From assembly GCF_001039355.2 (NCBI RefSeq), contig NW_019775767.1, positions 30,511-94,510 on the forward strand: DNA of 64,000 nucleotides, written 5' to 3'. This document shows, one piece after another, positions 22,501 through 33,056 of the stretch. The notes beneath the pieces were generated by a model. The model was not told the DNA's origin. It saw only the letters and a list, made by a program, of their open reading frames with translations, and made no database searches. This DNA is from Lingula anatina. Taxonomy: Eukaryota; Brachiopoda; Lingulata; Lingulida; Lingulidae. The translations under genes were made by a program, and so were the position numbers. Position 1 is the stretch's first letter, and each line of letters starts with the position of its first letter.

Positions 22501-25500
22501 AATGGACAAACGGGTCTCCAACATCACAAGGTCTTGTTTATTCAACATTCGGATTATTGGCACCATAAGGAAACATCTGAATCAATCATCTGCTGCTACA
22601 GTTATACACTCATTGGTAACTTCCAGGCTAGACTATTGCAATTCTGTATTATATGGGTGTCCAGATGATACAGATCAAAAGATTACAACGCATCCAGAAT
22701 ATTTCAGCACGGCTTTTAATGCCACAGCCTAGGGATTGCCATATCACTCCAATTTTAAAGCATCTGCACTGGTTACCAGTTAGGGCCAGAATTTTATTTA
22801 AGGTTTTAGTTCTTACACATGCTGATTTTTATAATCTAGCTCCACCATATATAAGTGATCTAGTCAAACATTATAGCCCTCAAAGATCCCTGAGGTCTGG
22901 TGACAAACTTTTACTGAAAGTTCCAAAATCAAGGTTAAAATCATATGGTGACATATCATTTTGTGTAGCTGCACCAGTAGAATGGAATAAGTTGCCAATT
23001 TTTATTAGACAAATAGAATCACAAGAATCTTTTAAAAAGGAATTAAAAAATCATATTTTAAGACATTTTATTCATGAATTTCAATTTTACAATTTTAAAG
23101 AAACCTTGGCTTTTTTTACTTTTAATTACCGTTTATTACAATTTAGTTTAGCTCTTAATTATATAAAATATATCTTAACCATTTTTTATCTATAAACTTC
23201 TTTGTATTTTATGTTGTACAGTCTATTGAACATTTTATGGATTTTAGACTTGAAATAAATATATTATATTATATTATATTATATTATATTATATTATATT
23301 ATAATCTTTACTCAACAAAATATCTAAACTTTATTCACCATACGGGGAGACACTGTGCGTGACCGACCAAGAAAGTACAAAACAGCACACGTCATAATAC
23401 ACGTGCGCTAAAACTTATCAGACATGATTTTTTAACCAAATATCAACCTTACCAGAGCAAGTCAGGCCGTTCCCGTCCAACACAAATCCAGTCCTACAGG
23501 TACAAAAGAAACTTCCCACGGTGTTGGTGCAGGTATGGGTACAGCCGCCATTGCCAGTGGAACATTCGTTGATGTCTATGAATGTTTTTATTTTAACAAA
23601 ATGAGTTAATTTGTACATGTATGTGCGACTGTGATAATAGCAACGGTTATATTACTTTTTCCCTACATTGCAATACAGTTTACCTAGAGTCATTATATTT
23701 TATGAATACCTTTTCAATTAAGAGATAATGACCTAACCTAAACCCCTTGCATGTATTCAAGAAGCAGCAGAAGGAAATACCAATGTGAAATTTAATATTT
23801 GATTGTTTTCTAATTACAAACATGTTACGTATACAGTTTTAAAATAGGACTGAGTATATCTTAGACCCCATTCCCACAGATTTTAGATCGATCCATGCCT
23901 GTGGGGAGTCTCACTAGATTACTGTCAGTTTAGTGGGCTTAAGCGTCTGTCCCGCCTACTAAAAGCTGTAAGAGGGTAAATTAACTACTGTGTGCGCTAG
24001 GGTGACATCAATTTAGCGTGAACCCCAGGGAGTTAGGTCGATCTGGATAGATCGATCTAAATCTCTGGGAATGCACTCTTATACTACTGCTGCAACTTCT
24101 GCTTCTGTTACTGGTAATATGGTAATTGGTATTGCTACTACTACTACTGCAACTACAATTGATGTAACTGTACTGCTACAACTACTACTTGTACAGATGT
24201 TGCTCCTACTATTACTACACAATATGCAGTTTCTGTTACTGCTACCACCACCAGCACTTCCACTGATGCTTCTTTTTTTACAGTCTATAACTGTTTTTGC
24301 TGCTGCTGCTGCTGCATGGTGCTACTTCTACTACTTCGACGACTACTGCATGCACTATTATTATGGCTATTACAGATTCTGCCACTTCCTATTACTGCTG
24401 TTAGTACCACTGTGATACTGTGATACGCCACTGACACTACCTCTGCTTCTATACTGCTGTTGATATTACTACCTGTCCACTTCTGCTACGACTGCTAATG
24501 CTGATAAGCAGGTCCGTAGCCAGGGGGGTTCGGGGGGTTCGAAAGAGCCGCCCCTTTTGCTGGGAAAAGGTCCACTCTGGGTAAATTTTGATCTAAGTGC
24601 ATGAAGTGTTTTTGGGAAAAGGTCCACTTTTTCAGAAAAAGAACCCCCTTTTGAAAATACTGGCTACGGACCTGATAAGAATATCAACAATTCCAATAAA
24701 CGATTTCATAAACTACTGGCACCACTGCTTCAGTTACTTCTAAGAGTATTGTGCTTTTATTACCACAGATACTTCACTACTACTACTATTACTGTTAGAT
24801 ACTTACCGGCATCACACCGTGTTCCACTGTAACCGCTTGTACAGGTGCACACATTGGGGGCGGTACAAGAACCATGGACACACCCACGGCTACAGATAGC
24901 TTGTGTAGAATATAACGAAAAAAAATTAATGAAGACTATGGCAGTGGTTACATACATTTAAAATAAATCACCACATGTATACATAATAATAATTTATTGA
25001 GCACTGAAATGTTTTTACATTTAGAGGCTCTCTAGCTACTATACATTATACATATGGAAAGATAGTAAGGATAGTAAGTAAATGAAAGAGAAAAAAAAAT
25101 ATACTTATATAATGTTACACAATATACATTCTCTTAATATCCAGGTGAGATGCATGAAATCATTTGTGCACTTCTAGTTAAGAATATATAAACATATGAA
25201 TATTGTTCACAATAGTGTCCTATATAAACAAAGGCTCAACAAACCCGTGTAATCGATACATATCACTGTATGTACTTGATTAGGATTCGAGGAAGCTATG
25301 ATGGTAGGCCTACTAAGGTTCAGATTCATATTGATACATTATATATATATATTGTATGTATAAGTGAATGGAAAAAAATGGAAACAGAAACATGACCGAC
25401 TATCTAAATAACCAGGTAAATAAACAAATAAGGTGACGACATGCAATTTATTTCACTCACGTGTGTTACACGTTGATCCAATTCGTGCCCAACCCGCGCA

Positions 25501-28500
25501 ACAGAATTCAACCTGGTAATATTGTGTGTTGTACGTTGTCACGGTGAGGTACACTGTACCATATCTGGAAAATAAAGGGACGCCCTTGCTGGCAGGTAGA
25601 TGAACGGGGGCGGATTAGGTTTTTTTGTTTTTTTTAAGTTAAAGATCGACAAACAGTGAACGTACGACATTTATAACTGTAGGCTTAACAATTGTTTTTT
25701 CTTACAAAATTGAGCAGCTCCCCTGTATCACCAAGGTAATACTACTAATTATACCTTATCAATGACGTGAGTGGCTTAAAAATTAGGAACTTCTTTCTAT
25801 ATAGATCACCGGTGTCATGTACAGAAAGACCCCATGACAGAGAGTCCGCTCCCCATTCATTTCTTAAGATGATCCTCGCCCTAGATTTTGACCCACTTAG
25901 GTCAAACTCACCCTCACCATTGTAACTATATGAACGGCGGACTTTTTGTTACACGGACTCTCAGTTTACTGACACCTGCACTCTGTCGTTCTTCGGGCAG
26001 CGGAGTTGGTTTCTGCATGTACCAAACATAAATAATTTTGCGATTCCAAAAATCTTTATTATCCTATTTTTACCATAACAAAGATACTCTGAAATATTAT
26101 CACCAATTACATGGACCATGCACCTAGACCTAACAGATTACCGTCCGTCCGATCTTAAATTCGGTGTCTATGAAAATGCCCCAAAGAAATCAATGCAATG
26201 GCTGTTGGTTTAGCCTATCTCCAGTGACGCATTTGATGGTGTTCGTAGTCCACAATTCAACAGCTTGTTTTTTTTTGTTTTAATAGACAACTTATTTATT
26301 TAAATGTTTATATCCAGACATGAAACCAAACACTCCTTGATATAAACCAAAGAACATCAAAAATGTATCCGGTAATTTTTTGGTATGATGTTTATACTTG
26401 TTTTGACCAAACCAAAACTAACAATAGCTCACGCAGACCTGTGTGACCGGAATGGTAGTCCGTAGCACGTTCCCTATTACTTTGTACACACATTCGTCCC
26501 ATATATTAACCCCAATACTCCAACTAGCCCTAACCTGTACTAATCATTCCTAAGATTACCATTCCTGTCTCACCTGTCTTGGAAACCACATTGTAGTCTC
26601 TTACATTTTGCCGCCTATAAAGATTTACTTAGGTATATTTCCTGAACATAATAAAATGAGAATGTAGGACGTACATGAGTGTTAAGACATTTAGCTATGA
26701 TTAACAATAAGTATTCACTTAAAATAATTTTGAGATTAAACATAACGTGCAGATTTCAAAGAAAAATTAAAATATTAATTAGAAGCAAAATAGGGATATT
26801 CAACTCTGCCTGTATCTGATACATCGCTTCCAAACCCGCATTTTTTTAATACTTCTGGTACAGCTGTCATGACTGATGTATATTTTTTGGTGCACATTGT
26901 AGGGAAAATGTCACAATTGGTGCTCATCAATATAACATTAGTATAAATAATAGGTAACACTACTTACCTGTATCGCTGACAGGACAAGAAACTGTGACTA
27001 TCACAATAAACGCCTCCTTGCTTGCTAACCTTTTGATAAATCACGAAGGACATACTTCTCTGTTGAGTGCAGACATGTCTAAAATAAAATAGTTTTTGCT
27101 ATTAATAAATGTTGGACAGAGTTCATGCTATATTAATAAAATAATATATTTTCTGCCAAAATCCAAAACGACCGCCATTGAATAGGGTGGGTCACCTTGA
27201 ATTCCTTATCTTGGGAACCCAATGCCACAGAAAAATGTTTTAAGTGTAAACTCCTATACTAAGTGAGGGATCCCCAATCATCTGCAACTTCTTTTAAGGT
27301 CACTGGAGATCAAGGTCATGACCTAATCACAAAGTCAAGATATTTTGCGCGCCAAAAAATAACATGATGTCCATATATTGGTAACCTAATATCATAAAAC
27401 ATATTTTAGCATCATCTCTTATTAAATGAGGTACCGCCAATCTTTTGCAACTTTTTTTCAAAGTCACCAGGGTACCAGGCTATGACTTAAATTTCAAGGA
27501 TACTTTTTTTCCATATTATCTAAATCATTGTAATCAGGTGTCACAGAAGCATGTTTCAATATCATTTCCTACTAAGTAGTGTTCTGCGAATTATATACAG
27601 ATCCTTTTTACCAGGGTTTAATGTAATTACCTTATTTTCAAGGTCATGGCATTTTTCGCTCGGTCAAAATGTCATCGTGTCTACATTTCGATAACCCTAT
27701 GCATGGACATAATAACGAAGGGACTTAGAACGCGGCATCTTCCTTTGATGCTATGTGCGTTCGGGTAAACATTCACCCATTGTCTCAGATAAGCTGCTTT
27801 GATAGCTCCACGGGAGCCTGAACAACTTGATATCAAGATCTCGCTCGCTGTGCCTCATTGAATTTCTTTTGTTCTTTTGCATTGACAACGCAATTTCTCG
27901 CGGACCCTCGTGGTTGTTATGATACAGCATTGCCACCATCTTGCAGTTGAGAGCAGAGAGGCTTGCGTCAACATGTGGAAATTTTTTTCGGGTTTACAGT
28001 ATCTTTTTCCTGTACCTCATTAAACGGGTTCTGGCGTTTGTCTTTTATACTTATTATCATGTCCAAGATTAATGATCTATGTTGAGCTTATATATAACTG
28101 GTTTTAAAGCAATGTACCGGCTGATTCATGTGTGGTGCCAATTTTCAACGAGAGCCGATATTGAGAGTAAAAAAAAATATCAATTATCGTTCCAAAAATA
28201 GAGCAAACTTTAGCAAGTAGTATGAATCTATATATATAAAGTACACAGCAGTGTTTTCGTCATCTTTATTTTAAAGGTACATAAAAAATAACAGACTTAA
28301 AGAAATGTCAGCGAGCCTAAGAAATCAGAGAGAAATTGCGTCATTTTAATTCAAGACACGATTGAAGGTATCATTATTGGCGAATCTCAGGCTGATTACT
28401 CACATAGAGAGAAAATTTCGACAGAAATATTTTCTTATCGGATCATAGCTAAAAAAAATATGCTACACTACAACTATACAATTCTGATTGCTCATTTTAC

Positions 28501-29961
28501 GCTAACAAACAAGATTGCCATTACCGCACAGGGCATTTCTAATTCACCCATGAATAAACATATCAAATTCTCACTTAGCTTCCAAATTGTTAGAACATAT
28601 TGTACTTATACTTAATCTCTATACGTTAAATGTCTCATCAGCCCGAAGTACGGCCTCACGTTATCGCCATTTACCTGTCCAAATGACACAAAAAGTCATC
28701 GACAACAATGATATGCTCGCTAAATGTACGGAAGGTCACATGATCCGAACACACACGGTTTCTCGAATAGCTCCCGCTAAGGGCTAAGCCGATTATCCAA
28801 AAAATTGACCTTGCTCCGCGTTTCTAGTCCCTTCGTTATTATGTCCAAGCCAAATGTCACAGAAACATTCTTAATTTATCATTTCATACTGTCTTACAGT
28901 AGTCATAATAAATGGTGATGCATATGTATATGTGTTGTATTTTGATCACCACAGAATCAAATTTCTAATAAACTCCATGATGGCCTTGCAAATAGTTGCA
29001 AATGATTGACAGGGCCCCATTTACTAAGCGTTGATTGGCATGTTAATCACGTTTCTGTAGGTGACATTTGCTTATTGAGAAATTATGGTATTTATGGTAT
29101 TGTCATGAACTTAACCTCTGGTAGCCTTTAAATTGGTTGCAATTGGTTGTTGATTTCTCATTTAGTAGGGATTGGTATATTAAACATGTTTTAGTGACAT
29201 ACGGTTAACAGGATATAGATAATATGACATTATTCACCCAAAAAGCACCATGACCTTGACATTTGTTCATAACCTTAGCCTCTGATGACCTTGGAAAAAG
29301 TTGCTGTGTTTGGCAGTGCTTCACTTAGTTGGTATTTCTTATAACATGTTTCTATGACACTAGGAATCTTTAATATAGACATTATGGTTTTTTGCTCCAA
29401 AATGCCTTGACCTTGTTAAACAGTCACGTCCTTGACCTTAAGTGACCTTGGTAATAGTTGCAATAGATTGACAGTACCTTATTTAATAGAAATTGATACT
29501 TTAAAATATTTCTGTTTCATTGAGTTTCCAAGATATGGACTTCAAGGTGACCAACCCCATTCAATGGCGGCCATTTTGGATTTTTGTGGAAAACAAGACT
29601 CTGCCATAGGGGATTTATGGGAAGAATATTTTGGGCTATACTGGGCCTTCAACGAACGAGAATCAGTTGATAAACCTTTGTCACCAAGTTTTCCAACCCA
29701 AGTTGTTTATTGACTGGCTTATTTATTCCGTTTGGATGGAAATTGGAGAATATTTAACCCTCCTGCCCCCTTCCCCCTCCATCAAAGACAAATCCGGATC
29801 CACCAGAGATAGAACCCAAAGTCACACGCGTACATTTATTTTTAAATGATACACTTAATTAAATAGAAAGAAAACAAGTCGACGTACCCTGTCAAAGTGT
29901 GGACATCCCCCAGTTGCTGAAGCAGTATAAGCATTAACAGGCTACGTCTGGTGGCAGCCAT
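19095..29961 (-). CDS. Gene B: EMI-EGF type I receptor, 5 EGF domains
   Basis: Nine exons (minus strand): 29961-29888, 27078-26968, 25564-25461, 24899-24807, 23575-23453, 21607-21485, 21260-21138, 20787-20659, 19543-19095. Together 1329 nt, 442 residues plus stop, phases consistent. Order: signal peptide, split EMI, short EGF, four cbEGFs (DINEC, DRDEC, DVDEC, DVDEC starts), transmembrane helix, tail. It lies between paralogues A and C in the same orientation and shares their 5' block and 3' flank. The tail is shorter: an in-frame stop after PIPTD removes about 20 C-terminal residues that still resemble the A and C tails in the DNA beyond it. A LINE fragment and a foldback lie in its introns. 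Likely a membrane receptor; ligand unknown. Confidence 0.83.
20659..20787 (-). CDS. Gene B exon 8: Ca-binding EGF domain with 2-residue insertion
   Basis: 129 nt instead of 123. Encodes [16 protein letters not shown] and on to GRGCIIIG. The extra 6 nt before the donor keep the frame. Donor gtaaat. Confidence 0.8.
21138..21260 (-). CDS. Gene B exon 7: Ca-binding EGF domain
   Basis: 123 nt. Encodes [16 protein letters not shown], then [15 protein letters not shown]. Donor gtaaat. Belongs to the [10 protein letters not shown] subtype that is amplified in gene C. Confidence 0.85.
   Translation of the reverse strand: MLMSAARELRHVITIVTIHVVATRVHVEMGMNWRPMVMDV
21485..21607 (-). CDS. Gene B exon 6: Ca-binding EGF domain
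   Basis: 123 nt. Encodes [16 protein letters not shown], then [15 protein letters not shown]. Same subtype as gene C exon 9 and as the two relic exons in gene C introns. Confidence 0.85.
22310..23303 (+). mobile_element. 5'-truncated non-LTR retrotransposon (RT C-terminal end)
   Basis: Encodes [15 protein letters not shown], then [33 protein letters not shown] and [10 protein letters not shown], the conserved C-terminal part of CR1/L2-type reverse transcriptases. One frameshift near 22670. Ends in an (ATATT)n tail at about 23256-23303. Inserted opposite to gene B between exons 5 and 6. Confidence 0.87.
23453..23575 (-). CDS. Gene B exon 5: Ca-binding EGF domain
   Basis: 123 nt. Encodes [16 protein letters not shown], then [15 protein letters not shown] and LTCSG. 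Nearly identical to gene C exon 8 (38731-38853), so the two are orthologous exons within the array. Confidence 0.85.
23869..24074. mobile_element. MITE family 2, copy 2
   Basis: 206 bp. Ends CATTCCCACAGATTTTAGAT and ATCTAAATCTCTGGGAATGC are inverted repeats. Cleanest copy of the family. Confidence 0.8.
24509..24674. mobile_element. Small MITE with 5-bp target duplication
   Basis: Inverted ends CAGGTCCGTAGCCAG and CTGGCTACGGACCTG, flanked on both sides by ATAAG. Internal AAAAGGTCCACT is repeated twice. No coding capacity. Confidence 0.85.
24807..24899 (-). CDS. Gene B exon 4: EGF-like domain next to EMI
   Basis: 93 nt, phase 1. Encodes [17 protein letters not shown], then [13 protein letters not shown]. 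Donor gtaagt. Close to gene A exon 4 and gene C exon 4. Confidence 0.85.
25461..25564 (-). CDS. Gene B exon 3: EMI domain, second half
   Basis: 104 nt, acceptor ttttccag, donor gtgagt. Encodes [20 protein letters not shown], then [14 protein letters not shown], ending in phase 1. Confidence 0.85.
25570..26960. other. Gene B intron between EMI half-exons
   Basis: No element or gene recognised with confidence. A loose inverted pair with GACAGAGAGTCCGC near 25836-25849 and GGACTCTCAGTTTAC near 25958 suggests an old foldback. Confidence 0.35.
26968..27078 (-). CDS. Gene B exon 2: EMI domain, first half
   Basis: 111 nt, 12 nt shorter than in A and C. Encodes [19 protein letters not shown], then GGVYCD and LSCQRYR at donor gtaagt. 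Cysteine pattern and phase match the paralogues. Confidence 0.82.
27155..29590. mobile_element. Second foldback, gene B intron 1
   Basis: Left arm 27155-27735 and right arm 28815-29590 are inverted copies built of a roughly 160-bp unit with GCAACTTTTTCCAAGGTCA-like cores. Inner ends ATAATAACGAAGGGACTTAG and CTAGTCCCTTCGTTATTAT pair. Loop 27.7-28.8 kb without recognisable genes. Confidence 0.72.
29888..29961 (-). CDS. Gene B exon 1: signal peptide
   Basis: ATG at 29961. Encodes [17 protein letters not shown] and on to HTLT-G, donor gtacgt, 74 nt, phase 2. Matches exon 1 of A and C in length and position. Confidence 0.82.
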
Positions 29962-30070
29962 TTTCACGGTTCACCCCCGTCAAGCGACTGCAACACTTTA
30001 AATGAATTTCGGGACAACAACTTTTCTGACATATTCATCCACCTTTACTCACACTCAAGGCGAGCCGTTA
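29962..30070 (-). promoter_or_regulatory. Conserved 5' block upstream of gene B ATG
   Basis: Counterpart of the gene A and C blocks: CACGGTTC near the ATG and TTTAAATGAATTTCGGGACA are kept. It is more diverged than A versus C. Confidence 0.5.
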
Positions 30071-30261
30071 AAAGCCCTGAAATGGCATCATATTTGATTA
30101 AAGAAAAAATATCTGGGTACACTTGATGTAATGTTTATACAGGGTGGGTTGTTATCGGTTATCAAAGTCCTGAATTCCAGGTGCGTCAACTCATTTTTTT
30201 AATGTCAGCCTTTTCCTGCTTGCACTCGGTGAGGTCAAGGTGCCGTTTTACAAACCCCTTA

Positions 30262-30690
30262 GGGCCTATTCCCAGACCCTACCCGCACGAAAACGAAGTA
30301 GATACTCCAGCGCAGTAGCCTACTGCAATCTTACTGCAAACATGCTTCAAATCTGCTTCGATTGGGGGGCTAATTAGCATATTTGAAACATGCTTCTATC
30401 ATGCTGCTAATCTACTACATTAATGCTCCTCCCCTGTACAACCCTATGTAATTTTTGAAGTAGAATTGCAGTAGGCTCTACTGCATTTCTGCTGCAAATA
30501 AGCTCCACACCACTACTACGTTAATGCTTCTTTGCTACTTCGATACTACTGCATTTTCATGCGGGTATCGTCAAACTTTGGATCGATCTATCTCCAAGGG
30601 GTTTTTCGCTAAATTTATGTCAATTTTAGCGGCTTATGTGTCTGCCACGCCTACTGAAGCTGCTAGGAGATAAATAATTATTGTTCAGTA
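30262..30690. mobile_element. MITE family 2, copy 3, interrupted
   Basis: CCTATTCCCAGA at 30265-30276 and GGATCGATCTATCTCC after 30578 belong to family 2, and TGTCTGCCACGCCTACTGAA follows. A family 1 MITE is inserted between them. The right end is not clear. Confidence 0.55.
30282..30565. mobile_element. MITE family 1, copy 2, nested in family 2
   Basis: 284 bp, ends CCCGCACGAAAAC and TTTTCATGCGGG, flanked by TA on both sides. The TA target duplication points to a Tc1/mariner-type transposase as mobiliser. Confidence 0.82.
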
Positions 30691-31094
30691 GGTTCAGTGG
30701 CGTGCCAGACATCTACAATGAAAGCCGATGTAACGAAACTGAGGGCCCGTGTAACAGAAAGTATGCCCTCCATATACAGACTTGACATTTAATATGGAAT
30801 ATTTCAGTCTTAAAGGTATACCTAGGCAAAAATGCGTTCTTTTTTCAAAAAACTCAGATCCCAAATAAAATATCTGACTGGAGAAATATAAAGTGAGGTG
30901 TGTCTCCAATTAAATGACCGAGTCTGTAGCACTGCTGCATTTCGTAATAAGCAGTTATTTAATTGGCTAGTCCTTCTTTGGGCTGGTCAAAGCTTGGCTT
31001 TGGCAAAGCATGGTTCTGTCGAAAATGTATCCATATGTCGACAACTACTGTATCGAAGAATTTGAAATTTTGCATGTAAGCGGTCGGTTTTGCA

Positions 31095-31600
31095 GTGCGT
31101 AAAATGAGTTAAGCAGTGTTTTACAAAACTGTTAAGCTGTGCCAGAATGGAGCGAAAAAGACAGACATTGCCAGACAGATTAATGTGTCATACGGAATGG
31201 TCTGCACAGTTTTATAGAGTTATGCCCAAACTGATGTACCTACACAGAGACCACGCCCAATGCATTGCCATCTTACCACCAGGGTACAGGACCCACAGTC
31301 CTTCAGGATGCGTTGCTGCGATTAAACCTAAACTACCCAGTCCGTTTTAAATTAGGGGCAAATTGTCACTAAAACGCGTTTTTCAAGGCTCTTAGCGAAC
31401 ACCAAAATGGTTTCAGCAGGTAAGGATATCAGACGACCTCTGAGGAAGCCACTGTAAACAGCAAAACAGCGTAGTCTGTTGCTCTAATGAACTGGGGACC
31501 ATGACCGTTTTTGGGTAGAACACTGAAACCGCGTGGTTTTCTTTTTAGAGGTCAAATTTCACCCGTACCGCTAAACCGGTCAAAACAGAGTTTACAGAAA
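31095..31600 (+). pseudogene. Tc1-like transposase relic
   Basis: Degenerate fragments in changing frames: TVKLCQNGAKKTDIARQINV (HTH), GYRTHSPSGC, and RRPLRKPL followed by a stop. Similar in layout to the Tc1 element in gene A but far more decayed; no terminal repeats found. Confidence 0.6.
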
Positions 31601-32398
31601 TTCTGAACAGGCCTACGACAAGGCGTGTGCCACTTCTTAAGTGACTAGGGTCATTGACAGCGTCAAAAGAAGAGTACGTTCTTTATCAAGAGTGGGGGAT
31701 AAATATTATTCTAAGGAAAGTCCGATGAAATCAACACAACATTTCCAATACGACACAAGAAGGCAAATTCAATTAAATTAAATCAACCAGACGGTAAACA
31801 CCGACAGGCTTTGTCAATTTAAGTATCTTGTTTATTTTAAACAGCGCAGTATATGCGCAGTAGTTTGAATCCCGTGCTTATACTAATTCATTGGCGGTAA
31901 TTTATCCACGCTCCTGTATGTATCAGTAGACCGACCTAGGGTAAGCCTTAGTGATAAAGGAAATCCTTCTAAAATGTTCAATAAAATTTATTTTGTGCTA
32001 AACAAAAGGTATTGACTACCATACACGTTAAAGTAGGCATTAAGGAATGATATTTTACAGATCTGGTGCACTTTAAACAGGAACGTACATTTGTATTCCC
32101 CTTACAATAATGGGACCATACTGGAACGTATTGTCTGTATTGTTTATGGGGGGACGTAGCAATAATTAAAAGAAGAGTTGAAAATCTATAAGTAAACATT
32201 TATTTTCATAAGATAAAAACTATTAAAAGCTTCCCTTAAAGAATGTAAAGCTGAAATTGGGCAATGTTATTTTGTTTTAAACATTATTTTACGGAAAGCA
32301 AGCAACTTAAACACGATTTCCTCATTGAGCATACATATATGTGCATCATTTGTACATGTAAGACGATGCAAAATATAATACCTTCCATACGCAAACAG

Positions 32399-32400
<2 letters not shown>
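31600..32400. other. 3' flank of gene C
   Basis: No gene. 31880-32050 matches the gene A 3' flank (about 1095-1270), including CATTGGCGGTAATTTATCC- and CCATACACGTTA-like blocks. Confidence 0.55.

Positions 32401-32437
<37 letters not shown>
32396..32437. repeat. (GA)n in gene C 3' flank
   Basis: Purine tract about 115 bp beyond the gene C stop, preceded by CCATACGCAAACAGTGTGTG, which is also seen at gene A. Confidence 0.9.
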
Positions 32438-32440
<3 letters not shown>

Positions 32441-32550
32441 ATCAATAGCGATCTAGTTTGTCAGATTATACGGTCAGGAAAATAAAAATTAGGTCCCAAA
32501 TCTCCTGTGTTGCTTTTTTCTACTGACCCAACGTGACCTCACCACCACTT

Positions 32551-33056
32551 CTAAGCCGAATATTCGTAGTCGTTTTGCTGGGCTCTGCGTTGGTAGGCTG
32601 ACAAAGTTTGATATTCACCGATAGGTGCCGGCACCTCTCCTCTAAAGCTTAACTTCGTGTACGCACTCTGCTCCTCGCCATCCTTTACCAGAATGCCTTC
32701 ATAGGGCTTGTCTGGGTTCGAGGCATTTGTAGTATCGGTTTGCACTGTCCAAGGCCCCGTATGTTGCCTCCCATCACGATTCTTCCCCGTCCTGTGTTTT
32801 GATGCTAACAGGAATTCCGTGTTTTCATAGGTCACATTGTTGTAATCCTGCGACTGGGTAGCAGTTGGTGCCGAGTAGCATTCTGTCCTTGGTCTTCTGA
32901 CGATGTTCCTCTTGTGTCGACATACAAAGAAGACCGAGATGGCGATGAGGACGACGGCCACAATGACGGCGAATATCACGCCGATGATAAGACCTAATGG
33001 AGCTCCTGTACTCTGTTCTTCTGACGCTGTTTCCTTGGCCGTCTCCATGCGTTGCC
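32551..33056 (-). CDS. Gene C exon 15: transmembrane helix and ITAM-like tail
   Basis: Starts (G)[14 protein letters not shown], helix around [18 protein letters not shown], then [10 protein letters not shown]. Tail motifs: [44 protein letters not shown]-stop. YTKL and YQTL are 12 residues apart, within ITAM spacing. SAYTKL also fits the ITIM consensus. This is the most complete tail of the three paralogues. Confidence 0.88.

Noticed and set aside
22346-23195. Independent gene in gene B intron
   Set aside because: The motifs are those of a non-LTR reverse transcriptase C-terminus, with a frameshift and an (ATATT)n tail.
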